Source: Arthrobacter ipis (GTDB taxonomy: Bacteria; Actinomycetota; Actinomycetes; Actinomycetales; Micrococcaceae). Taken from it: a stretch of 64,000 bases of DNA. The stretch is taken from NCBI RefSeq assembly GCF_014694315.1, contig NZ_JAAOXD010000004.1:62001-126000 (forward strand), read 5' to 3'. The position numbers and the translations under genes were made by a program. How positions within the stretch are numbered: position 1 is the first letter of the stretch; every line of letters starts with the position of its first letter. The notes beneath the pieces were generated by a model. That model was not told the DNA's origin. It saw nothing but the letters and a program-made list of their open reading frames with translations, and ran no database searches. Of the stretch, positions 44,498-51,992 are shown in pieces.

Positions 44498-45939
44498 GCG
44501 GGCCTTCCGAAGATGATCTGTTCGAGGGTGGCTTCGCGGAGGGTGCCGTCTTCCAGGTGCCAGGCTATGTGCTGCTCGGCCTCCGGGTTGATGGTGGCCC
44601 AGTCCGACTCCGTGGCCAGCTGGTAGTAGGCCACGATCTCCGCGAGCCCCTGTTCGACTGGGTGCTTCTTTGTGACTTCGGCGAGGGTGGCCTGCTCGGC
44701 CCCTTCTGCCAGCACGGCGTCGATGTTGGCCTTGAGGCGTTCCTTGTCCACGTGGAACTGGCTGAACAGGGCGCCGGCGTCCACGTCGGCGTCGTCGGCG
44801 GTTTCGATTTGGTCCTCCACCATGACCCGCCGGCTCGGCTCGTACAGCGGGCGTTCGAAGGGGAGGGTGATGTCCACGTGCGGGCCGCTTATTTCTATGA
44901 ACTCCCCTGGCGGGGGCTGCTCCCTGGTGGCGAGGGCGCCGGACTCGACGCTGCGGATGAGCTGCATGATGCGCTTGTTCTCCAGGAACACCTTGTCATC
45001 GAGCAGCCGGCGCATCTGCTGGGACAGCTGGCGGACGGTGCCCTGGGTCTGCTCGACGGCGGGCAGCCAGTCCTGATGGAGGCTGGTGATGGCGTGCAGG
45101 TTGTCTGTTTGTGCGAGGGCCTCGATCTGGGTGGCGCGCTGGAGAAGCTCCTGCAGTTTCCTCCTCAACTCCGGCGACATGAGGTAGTCCCAGAAGCCCT
45201 GGAACGTCCGGCCCTGCAGGGAGCTGCTGATGTCCTGCTGGTTGGCGAAGATCGATTCCAGCAGCTCGCCCTGCGTGCCGTCCCAGGTGGCGATCTGCTC
45301 GCGGACCTGGCGGTCCAGCTTGCGGAAGTTCTGTTCGACCTCACGGAAGTCCGAGAGGAGGTCCTTGGCCAGTGCTTGCAGCTGTTGGAAGTGATCCAGC
45401 GCCTCGGGGGCCGTCATGACCCGGATGTTGCCGTCGCGGATGCGCTGCATTTCGGCGTCGATGCTTTCTCTTTGTTTTTGGAGTTCGTTCAGGCGTACTT
45501 CGGGGTCCGTCTCGGACTGCTGGACCAGCCGCTCGAGGACCGCGAAGATGCTGGTGAGCCGCGACTGGGTGGCGACGAAGTCCCGGCCGCGCAGGCTCTC
45601 CACCCAGCGGACCACGTCCTCGGCCGCGGCGGTGAGGTCGTAGCGCGGCTCGTCCTGGCCCTGGATGTAGTACTTACGCAGCCAGGCTCTCTCCGGCGCG
45701 GCCCAGTCGTCCAGGTATTCGGCCGCCTGGCGGGGGAACTTGTCCTCACCGTGGGCGTCCCGCAGGCCGAAGAGGACGTCGTCGAGGCTGTCGATGAGCT
45801 GCTGCCGGCCGAGGTTTCTTTGGTTGGGCCCCGTGAAGGCGGCCATGAAGAACGAGATGGCGAGCGGGGCGTTCTGGGCGCGCAGCAGGGACCAGCCTGC
45901 ATGGTTCTCACGCAGCGCGTTGATTGCGTAGTAGTCCAT
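44494..45939 (-). CDS. jetA: Wadjet subunit JetA (DUF3375, MukF-like kleisin)
   Basis: The 481-residue DUF3375 protein is the kleisin-like subunit that bridges JetC heads. The N-terminus MDYYAINALRENHAGWSLL and the following FFMAAF are typical, and the middle is helical with coiled-coil character (LNELQKQRESIDAEMQRI). I chose ATG 45939 because AAGGAC lies just upstream and the family begins here; the extra 24 codons to 46011 look non-coding. It is the first gene of a four-gene minus-strand operon and is preceded by the right-hand palindromic element. Confidence 0.93.
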   Translation of the reverse strand: MDYYAINALRENHAGWSLLRAQNAPLAISFFMAAFTGPNQRNLGRQQLIDSLDDVLFGLRDAHGEDKFPRQAAEYLDDWAAPERAWLRKYYIQGQDEPRYDLTAAAEDVVRWVESLRGRDFVATQSRLTSIFAVLERLVQQSETDPEVRLNELQKQRESIDAEMQRIRDGNIRVMTAPEALDHFQQLQALAKDLLSDFREVEQNFRKLDRQVREQIATWDGTQGELLESIFANQQDISSSLQGRTFQGFWDYLMSPELRRKLQELLQRATQIEALAQTDNLHAITSLHQDWLPAVEQTQGTVRQLSQQMRRLLDDKVFLENKRIMQLIRSVESGALATREQPPPGEFIEISGPHVDITLPFERPLYEPSRRVMVEDQIETADDADVDAGALFSQFHVDKERLKANIDAVLAEGAEQATLAEVTKKHPVEQGLAEIVAYYQLATESDWATINPEAEQHIAWHLEDGTLREATLEQIIFGRPA

Positions 45940-46042
45940 CGTGTCCTTCGTGCGGCGGCTCACACCCACTCTAAATGCCGCCACGGACATCCACTGTGGA
46001 GGACGAGTCACACCCGCCGTCTAAGAAACGAAAATCCATCCC

Positions 46043-46105
46043 GAGTTTTTGTCCAGATAATGGCCGCTGCGAGACCTCCGGGAGCCATTATCTGGACAAA
46101 GACTT
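46043..46105. repeat. 63-bp palindromic element, right border of the defence cassette
   Basis: GAGTTTTTGTCCAGATAATG and, inverted, CATTATCTGGACAAAGACT. It matches the copy at 38461 in arms, orientation and in the preceding CATCC.GAG context; the loop differs. It lies about 100 bases upstream of jetA, between that gene and the destroyed vapC. The promoter of jetA must be between this element and 45940 or within it. Confidence 0.75.
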
Positions 46106-46146
46106 TGCAAAAGTACCGTTTGCTGGCGTGCCTCACCAGGCAATGG

Positions 46147-46388
46147 CTATGTTCCAGGTGACAGCCCAGCAAGCCCTGCGTCCCTTGCAGCCGTCAGCAG
46201 TTCGACGTCGTAGGCGATCACGTGATCGGCCTGCAACCGGATAGCAGTCGGTGTACAAGAGTATGGAGGCGACCAGTGTGGCGCCTTCATGAGCCGTTGT
46301 GACTATATATTCGGCTACTGCGCCAGACTCGGGTTCCTCCACCACCAGCTTGAGAGCTGCGTGCGGACGTATCTACATAAATGATCAA
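46147..46388 (-). pseudogene. VapC-like PIN-domain toxin, frameshifted and internally deleted
   Basis: The gene would start at TTG 46388 (overlapping the antitoxin stop) and read MIIYVDTSA, the PIN N-terminus with the first catalytic Asp. A tandem CGCA duplication (CGCACGCA at about 46357-46364) then shifts the frame. The continuation is perfect in the next frame: ALKLVVEEPESGAVAEYI, then HEGATLVASILLYTD. The middle of the domain is missing, and the C-terminus reappears in another frame as DHVIAYDVELLTAARDAGLA followed by a stop. Two or more lesions make the toxin inactive. The upstream antitoxin gene is intact. Confidence 0.85.
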
Positions 46389-46651
46389 CGGCCGCGGCGC
46401 AGGTCGGACAGAATTTCGGCGGTACTGGCACCAGATTGAACGCGCGCCAGGATCTGGAAATCGACACGTTTGCGCTCGCTCGGCGCACGCTCCCGGCCAG
46501 AAGCAGGCGCTCGAAAGGGGAAGCGGCAGGGGGGAATCAATGTCGCTGCCACTTCGCCGTTGTTAGTGACGTCGATCGTTTCGCCGTTCTTAACTCGCTC
46601 GAGAATCTTGTTGCTCTGATTGCGAAGCTCGCGATGGGGGATAGTGGTCAT
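46385..46651 (-). CDS. Phd/YefM-family antitoxin (orphan)
   Basis: The 88-residue antitoxin has the Phd/YefM N-terminal domain: PHRELRNQSNKILERVKNGE, TIDVTNNGEVAATLIP. The Arg/Lys-rich C-terminus (GRERAPSERKRVDF, then LARVQSGASTAEILSDLRRG) normally binds and blocks the PIN toxin. ATG 46651 has GGAGG six bases upstream. Its toxin partner immediately downstream is broken, so the protein may survive as an orphan that neutralises related toxins or as a relic. Confidence 0.82.
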   Translation of the reverse strand: MTTIPHRELRNQSNKILERVKNGETIDVTNNGEVAATLIPPCRFPFRAPASGRERAPSERKRVDFQILARVQSGASTAEILSDLRRGR

Positions 46652-46955
46652 GAGTTGCCTCCGTAGCAATCGGAGCAACCAGAACCGTGCTGAGCGGTGT
46701 CAGTCCAGGGGCCGTGCCGACCTTGTTGTTGCAGGAGAAGTGAGGCGTACAGCGCTCAAGCGCGACCGCGGGCAGGACGCCGTCGAACATTTGGCTGAAT
46801 ACCCCGGTCACGGTAGTGGCCCGTGGGCTAACCGCGGGTTTCAGGGTATTCGACCTGACCGCGAAGAAAGCGGCGGCGAAGATCCAGACAGTCAAGCCGA
46901 CCATGGCCAGCCGGAGCGATTGACGGGTCCAACAGGTGCGCTTCAGATCCAACAT
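46590..46955 (-). CDS. Possible small membrane protein, uncertain
   Basis: The frame of 121 residues starts at ATG 46955 with GGAG seven bases upstream and has one clear N-terminal membrane segment (LAMVGLTVWIFAAAFFAV). The remainder has no family I recognise, and its last ~20 codons overlap the antitoxin gene in another frame. The true gene could end earlier by frameshift. Composition is lower in GC than the operons. I keep it as tentative only. Confidence 0.35.
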   Translation of the reverse strand: MLDLKRTCWTRQSLRLAMVGLTVWIFAAAFFAVRSNTLKPAVSPRATTVTGVFSQMFDGVLPAVALERCTPHFSCNNKVGTAPGLTPLSTVLVAPIATEATHDHYPPSRASQSEQQDSRAS

Positions 46956-47046
46956 GTGGTCTCTCCCCAATAAGACTCCGCCGACGTGATTTTAGGCGAT
47001 GTCCTGCTCACTGAGGGAGATCGTGCTTCGGTTTCGGCAGAGGCTT

Positions 47047-47101
47047 GGTTTCGACAAGCTCAACCAGCGGGGATGGGTTTCGACGGGCTCAACCAGCGGG
47101 G
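47047..47101. repeat. Two tandem GGTTTCGAC..GCTCAACCAGCGGGG repeats
   Basis: Copies at 47047-47072 and 47075-47101 of the repeat seen once at 39144. They lie directly beside the Jet fragments at 47104, just as the single copy lies at the end of the intact jetD. The association of this repeat with both intact and broken jetD ends is visible in the sequence. Confidence 0.7.
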
Positions 47102-47103
47102 CG

Positions 47104-47184
47104 TGGAGCTGGTCCAGGATCCGGAAACGCCGCTTTGGTGAGATGTCCGACGGCGGCCAGCACGCCGCCGTCGTCCGTCGAACG
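47104..47184 (-). pseudogene. Chimeric scar of jetD and jetC fragments
   Basis: Bases 47104-47126 (GGAGCTGGTCCAGGATCCGG) match the jetD segment near 39395. Directly following, 47129-47184 match jetC at about 41520-41575 (GGTGAGATGTCCGACGGCGG and on). In the intact operon these segments are about 2 kb apart, so most of the intervening sequence has been removed. It ends 15 bases before the KDG kinase stop. Upstream the gap from 46956 holds only repeats. Confidence 0.75.
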
Positions 47185-47198
47185 ATGAATCGCATGGC

Positions 47199-48155
47199 TT
47201 ACCGGGCTACGGGGTCTTTCGACTCCAGGAGCCCGAGTTCGGCTCGGCGCGGCATGCCTTCCCAATCACCCGGTACCTGGCAGGCGAAGGCTCCCGTGCG
47301 CACAGCCGTCCTCAAGCGCTGTTCCAGGCTCTCTCCAGCCAGGAACTCGGCGATGTAGCCCGCAACGAAAGCATCCCCGGCTCCGACCGTGTCCACCGCG
47401 TTGACCGGCACGGCCGCCTGGGTGAGCTGGGCACCGTCGGCGACTGCCACGGCGCCCAGTGGCCCGAGTTTCACGACGGCGTGCCGCGGGCCCACGGCTG
47501 TCAGCTGGTGCGCCAGTTCCAGCGGCGCGTGCGGTTGCGATCTGTCCAGCCCCAAGGCGATCATCGCTTCGTCATCGCCGGCGAAGACCAGATCCACCTG
47601 CGGGAGCAGTTTCCGGTACAGCTCGCGGGCCTCTTCGGGGGACCAGAGGGCGGCACGGTAGTTCAGGTCCAGTGACACCAGGGTTCCGGCGTCGCGCGCT
47701 ACGGCTATGGCATGGTCCGCCGCCGCCGCCGCTGAGGCCGACAGGGCAGGCGTGATCCCGGTCAGGTGCAGGAGCCGGGCTTCGCGGATCTGCTTCGCCG
47801 GGACGTCCTGCGGTTCAAGGCGGGAGCCGGCACTCCCCGACCGGTAGTACCACACCTTGAGCTGTTCGGAGGTGCGCCGTTCTTTGATCATCAGCCCGGT
47901 GGGAGCCTGGGGGTCCACGATGCCGTGGACGTCGATGCCCTCGGCGCGCAATTCGCGGAGCACCAGCTCGCCCATGCTGTCGCCGCCCACCCTCCCGGCC
48001 CAGGTCACTGCTACGCCCAGCCGGGACAGGGCGATGGCGAAGTTGCTCTCTGCTCCGCCCATTCCGAGGCTTAGCGAGCGTGTGTGTGCCAAGGGACCGG
48101 GAGTGTCGGCCTTCATCAGCCCCATCGTTTCTCCCATGGTGACCACCTCGCTCAT
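47199..48155 (-). CDS. 2-dehydro-3-deoxygluconokinase (PfkB family)
   Basis: The 318-residue sugar kinase converts 2-keto-3-deoxygluconate to KDPG. PfkB marks: N-terminal VTMGETMGLMKAD, GGAESNFAIALSRLG, and the C-terminal DTVGAGDAFVAGYIAEFL with the catalytic Asp. ATG 48155 overlaps the stop of the aldolase gene (ATGA). I reject the longer in-frame reading to 48440 because it crosses the aldolase gene. It is the KdgK step of the galacturonate pathway, supported by the neighbours. Confidence 0.9.
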   Translation of the reverse strand: MSEVVTMGETMGLMKADTPGPLAHTRSLSLGMGGAESNFAIALSRLGVAVTWAGRVGGDSMGELVLRELRAEGIDVHGIVDPQAPTGLMIKERRTSEQLKVWYYRSGSAGSRLEPQDVPAKQIREARLLHLTGITPALSASAAAAADHAIAVARDAGTLVSLDLNYRAALWSPEEARELYRKLLPQVDLVFAGDDEAMIALGLDRSQPHAPLELAHQLTAVGPRHAVVKLGPLGAVAVADGAQLTQAAVPVNAVDTVGAGDAFVAGYIAEFLAGESLEQRLRTAVRTGAFACQVPGDWEGMPRRAELGLLESKDPVAR

Positions 48156-48817
48156 GCGTTGGCCATCCTGTTCTGGGCGAGGGCGACGAGGCGGGTGACC
48201 TCGGTGGCCCGCTCGGTGAGCGCGGTGAGGTCGCCGCCCTTGAAGGCATCGCCCAGGAGGGGCCCGCCCAGGCTCACGGCCAGGGCCCCGGCCTCGATCC
48301 ATTTCGGCGCGTCCTGGATGGACACTCCGCCGGAGGGGATGATCGGCAGATCGGGGAAAGGTCCGCGCAGCTGCCCGATGTACCCGGGCCCCACCACAGA
48401 GGCGGGGAACAGCTTGACGGCCGTGGCTCCCAGGGACCACGCGGTGTGGATCTCCGTGGGCGAGTAGGCGCCGGGGAAGACGGGGACGCCGCGGTCGACG
48501 GCGGCACTGATCACCTCCGGCACCGTCACCGGGGTAACGAGGTAGTCAGCGCCGGCGTCGAGCGCCTGTTGGGCTTCGTGGAGGCCGACGACGGTGCCAA
48601 CTCCGATTTCCGCGGACCCGGCGAACCGGGCCTTGAGTCCGGCGATCTCCTCGAAAACGCCCTCGGTGGTGAGTGTAAGTTCGATGGACCTGACGCCTCC
48701 GGCGATCAGTGCCTCGACAACCGGGGCGTACTCACGGGCGTGGGAGGTCCTCAGGACAGCGACCACCGGGTGTGCCAGCAGCGTTGCGGAGGGCTGTGAG
48801 CGGGGGACTGTCATCAT
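48152..48817 (-). CDS. eda: KDPG aldolase (2-dehydro-3-deoxy-6-phosphogluconate aldolase)
   Basis: The 221-residue class I aldolase cleaves KDPG to pyruvate and glyceraldehyde 3-phosphate. The catalytic Glu in SIELTLTTEG, the TPVTVPEV loop, the Schiff-base Lys135 in TAVKLFPASVVGPGYI and the phosphate-binding IPSGGVS motif are all present. ATG 48817 follows AGGAG at five bases and overlaps the transporter stop; the long upstream frame (to 49867) is the antisense of nothing and lies inside the transporter, so I exclude it. Confidence 0.92.
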   Translation of the reverse strand: MMTVPRSQPSATLLAHPVVAVLRTSHAREYAPVVEALIAGGVRSIELTLTTEGVFEEIAGLKARFAGSAEIGVGTVVGLHEAQQALDAGADYLVTPVTVPEVISAAVDRGVPVFPGAYSPTEIHTAWSLGATAVKLFPASVVGPGYIGQLRGPFPDLPIIPSGGVSIQDAPKWIEAGALAVSLGGPLLGDAFKGGDLTALTERATEVTRLVALAQNRMANA

Positions 48818-50268
48818 GGTTTCTCCTGGGTGGTGGGGTTCGATTCGGTGCCGGCCTGGGGGCTCCGTTCCAAGGGGGCCGGAGTCCCTTCCCGTGCGTG
48901 CGTCTCGAGGACAAGCTCTCCCACCTTCTTGTCCGTCAGGGGATAAAGCATGCCGAGCACAATAGCGGCCGCGGCCAGCGCCAGGCAGGGATAGAGGGTC
49001 TGCAGGCCCTTCATTCCGGCCAGTACCTCCGGGGCCTGCGCCACGTTGGGTACGTAGCCGATGGCGCTCAGTCCGAACCCGGCGAGGCCGCCGGCAACAG
49101 ACTGGGCGATCTTGCGGGAGAAGTTGAACATGGAGTAGGTGATGCCTTCGCGGCGAACTCCGGTGCGCCAGTGGCCGAAGTCGATGACGTCGCAGACCAG
49201 CGCCCAGGTGATGCCGTTGGGCAGGGCCACCCCAATGAAGGAGAGGCTGAACAGGACGGTGAAGAGCACCGGGTTGGTCGGCAGCACGAAGTTCAGTCCG
49301 TCCGCGACGATGGCGAGCAGGAAGCCGCACAGGGCCGTACGCTTCTTGCCGATGAGGCGTGTCAGCACAGGGATGAGCAGGATGCCGATGATCGAGGAGC
49401 CGATGCTGATCACGTTCACGTACGGCAGCAGCCGCACATCGCCCAGGTAGTACTGCGTGAAGTAGACGATCATGGACGTCTTCACGTTGTAAGCCGAGAT
49501 CGAAAAGATCGTCATGACGACCAGGACCAGCAGGGGCCGATTGGTGACGATGGTGGTGACGAAGCTCCGGACAGTCAGCTTCTCGCGGGAACGGACCACG
49601 GGGACGGCCTCCCGGGTGTACCTGAACGTGGCGAAGAAGCAGAGTACGCCCACCACCGCCATGGTCCCGGCGGCGACGGCGTAGCCCACCCGGTCGGAAC
49701 CGAAGGCCAGCACAATCGGCATGAACGCGACGCCGGTGACCAGCAGGGCTGTGACAGAGCCGGCCTGGCGGAAGGAGGCGAGCTTGGCCCGTTCGATGGG
49801 TTCCTGGGTCATCACCGAGGCCAGCGAGCCGTAGGGGATGTTGGTGAACGAGTACAACACGCCCCACGCCATGTAGGAGACGTACGCGTAGACCAGGTTC
49901 ACGCCCTCGGACTGGCCGGGGGTGAGGAAGGTAAAGACCGTCAGCACTGCCAGCGCAATGGACGAGTAGAACATGACCCCCCGGAAGCGGCCGAAGCGGC
50001 CCACATTGCGCCGTCCGTCGATCACCGTGCCGGCGAGCGGGTCCATGAACGCGTCGAAAAGCTTCGTGATGACGAAGACGGAGGCGGCGGCTGCGGGCGG
50101 CAATCCCGCCACATCCGTGTAGAACTTCAGCAGGTAGGCCTGGCCGAGGTCGAACATGAAGCCGTTGCCCAGATCGCCCATGCCGTAGGCGATCTTCTCT
50201 TTCAGTGACACAATGCCACTTGTTTTCGTCGCCCGGGAACTGGTGGGCGTGGTGATTTTGTTGGCCAT
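48814..50268 (-). CDS. GPH-family glycoside/hexuronide symporter
   Basis: The 484-residue MFS-related symporter belongs to the glycoside-pentoside-hexuronide:cation group: YGMGDLGNGFMFDLGQAYLL at segment 1, MDPLAGTVIDGRRNVGRFGR as the conserved cytoplasmic loop, and about 12 membrane segments. ATG 50268 follows AAAGGAG. It lies 50 bp downstream of uxaC and upstream of eda, so galacturonate, glucuronate or a short pectin oligomer is the likely substrate. Confidence 0.9.
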   Translation of the reverse strand: MANKITTPTSSRATKTSGIVSLKEKIAYGMGDLGNGFMFDLGQAYLLKFYTDVAGLPPAAAASVFVITKLFDAFMDPLAGTVIDGRRNVGRFGRFRGVMFYSSIALAVLTVFTFLTPGQSEGVNLVYAYVSYMAWGVLYSFTNIPYGSLASVMTQEPIERAKLASFRQAGSVTALLVTGVAFMPIVLAFGSDRVGYAVAAGTMAVVGVLCFFATFRYTREAVPVVRSREKLTVRSFVTTIVTNRPLLVLVVMTIFSISAYNVKTSMIVYFTQYYLGDVRLLPYVNVISIGSSIIGILLIPVLTRLIGKKRTALCGFLLAIVADGLNFVLPTNPVLFTVLFSLSFIGVALPNGITWALVCDVIDFGHWRTGVRREGITYSMFNFSRKIAQSVAGGLAGFGLSAIGYVPNVAQAPEVLAGMKGLQTLYPCLALAAAAIVLGMLYPLTDKKVGELVLETHAREGTPAPLERSPQAGTESNPTTQEKP

Positions 50269-50318
50269 CGGGGTGCTCCTTTGCATCCAGGCAGATTAGG
50301 GGTCAACCAAATTAAGGG

Positions 50319-51788
50319 TCAGGCGGAACGCCGGGAGTAGGCGGTTTTCGGGAGGTTGTAGGCGAGATCGACGGCGGTTTCGACGGCCTCGTCCTGGCTG
50401 AGCCGGTGCTCAAGGACCAGGCGGGCCAGGAAGCCGGCGTCGATGCGGCGAAACAGGTCGTGGCGGGCGGGAATCGAGGCGAAGGCGCGCGTGTCGTCGA
50501 CGAAGCCGGAGGTGTTGTAGAAACCAGCCGTCTCGGTCGCGGACTCGCGGAAACGCCGCATGCCCTCCGGGGAGTCGAGGAACCACCAGGGAGCACCCAA
50601 CCGGAGCGACGGATAGGCGCCGGCGAGGGGGGCGAGTTCGCGACTGTAAAGAGTCTCGTCGACAGTGAAGAGGATGGCGCGGAACCTCGGATCGTGGCCG
50701 TAGCGCTCCAGCAGCGGCTGCATTGAACGGGTGAACTCGGTGGCCACCGGGATATCGAAGCCCTTGTCCTGGCCGTGGCGCTCGAAAACTCCCTTGTGGT
50801 GATCGCGCAGAACACCGGGATGGATTTGCATGACCAGCCCGTCTTCGCAGGCCATGCCCGCGGTGACGAAAAGCATGTGTGCGGCGAAGGCCTGCGCCTC
50901 CGCCGGGCTGACCGTGCCGCCCAGGGCGCGGGAGTACAGTTCTGCGGCCGCGGACTCCGTCATGGGTGTGGTGTCGGCGCTCAGGTGGCCATGGTCGGTA
51001 GCCAGCCCGCCGGCGGCAACGAAGGCGCGGCGGCGCTCTCTCAGCGCGTCGAGGAACCCGGAATAGGTGGAGGTGTCCACGGTTGAGACCTCTGCCAGTT
51101 TGGCGACCTCAGCCCGCCACCCCGCGCGGTCAGGATGGAACACGGCGTCCGGGCGGAATGTCGGTATGATCCGCTCGCCCAGGCCCTGCTTGGCCAGCTG
51201 TGTGTGGTGGCGCAGGTCGCTGGTTGCAGGGTCGGTGGTGGAAATCAGCTCAATCGAAAACCGGTCCAGCAGTTGCCGGGGCCGGAAGTCCGGCTCCGCA
51301 ATGCGCGATGCGATCTGATCGTAGATCGCATCGGCAGTCTCGGCGCTGGGCATGAGGTCAACCCCGAAGACCTCGACAAGCTCATGCTCCATCCAGTAGC
51401 GCGACGGCGTGCCGCGGAACAGCTTCCAGTTTTGGCAGAACCTCCGCCAGATGGCCCGCGAGTCAGTCTCGACGGGACCGCCGTCGATCCTCGGCACGCC
51501 CAGGGACTCAGGAGCAATTCCTTGGGACACCATCATGCGGGTCACGTAGTGGTCGGGGACCACCAGGAGCTGGGCCGGGTCCGCGAAAGGCTCGTTCACG
51601 GCGAAAACGTCCGCCTCGACGTGCCCGTGCATGCAGATGAGCGGCAACTGCGCAGTCTGCTCGTAGATCTCGCGTGCCACGGCGCGCTGGCGCTCATCTG
51701 CTGGAAGCGCACGGTCCGGATGCAGTTCCAGGCGGCGTTCGCCAACTGAGGGTACGCGGTCAAGATTCAGGAGGGTGGATGCAGACAT
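50319..51788 (-). CDS. uxaC: Uronate isomerase
   Basis: The 489-residue uronate isomerase converts galacturonate to tagaturonate and glucuronate to fructuronate. Early metal-site region LICMHGHVEADVFAVNEPF, the FSIELISTTDPATSDLRHH stretch and the C-terminal RHDLFRRIDAGFLARLV are typical of the amidohydrolase-superfamily UxaC. ATG 51788 is chosen over an in-frame TTG at 51803. It is the first gene of the minus-strand uronate operon, with a LacI-type site 64 bases upstream, divergent from the LacI regulator. Confidence 0.92.
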   Translation of the reverse strand: MSASTLLNLDRVPSVGERRLELHPDRALPADERQRAVAREIYEQTAQLPLICMHGHVEADVFAVNEPFADPAQLLVVPDHYVTRMMVSQGIAPESLGVPRIDGGPVETDSRAIWRRFCQNWKLFRGTPSRYWMEHELVEVFGVDLMPSAETADAIYDQIASRIAEPDFRPRQLLDRFSIELISTTDPATSDLRHHTQLAKQGLGERIIPTFRPDAVFHPDRAGWRAEVAKLAEVSTVDTSTYSGFLDALRERRRAFVAAGGLATDHGHLSADTTPMTESAAAELYSRALGGTVSPAEAQAFAAHMLFVTAGMACEDGLVMQIHPGVLRDHHKGVFERHGQDKGFDIPVATEFTRSMQPLLERYGHDPRFRAILFTVDETLYSRELAPLAGAYPSLRLGAPWWFLDSPEGMRRFRESATETAGFYNTSGFVDDTRAFASIPARHDLFRRIDAGFLARLVLEHRLSQDEAVETAVDLAYNLPKTAYSRRSA

Positions 51789-51851
51789 CAATGTCTCTCT
51801 CAATTTTGGAGGGGTTTGGAAGCCAGTTCCGAGGGGGTGGGGAGCTCGCTA

Positions 51852-51868
51852 TGAAAACGTTATTATCA
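51852..51868. promoter_or_regulatory. LacI-family operator-like site at uxaC/lacI divergent promoter
   Basis: TGAAAACGTTATTATCA contains the TGAAAACG half-site that recurs twice before uxaA at 53140 and 53166. Placement in the 204-bp divergent region suits repression of both uxaC and the regulator. Only part of the site is symmetric. Confidence 0.6.
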
Positions 51869-51992
51869 ATGTAGCGCGGAGACAAGCTGAGACCAAGAGA
51901 GACCAAGCTCATATCTTCAGAAACTTTGGCGGGAAGGGAACTTCATGACTCCGGGGATAAAATCCGTAACAAAGCCACCGGGAGGTGAACCC

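Noticed and set aside
44557..46161. 534-residue open frame antisense to jetA
   Set aside because: Shadow of jetA; no ribosome site or recognisable domain, and it runs through the border repeat.
48818..49867. N-terminal extension of the KDPG aldolase frame to 571 residues
   Set aside because: The extension overlaps the symporter gene in another frame; the aldolase has a proper start at 48817 with AGGAG and normal family length.
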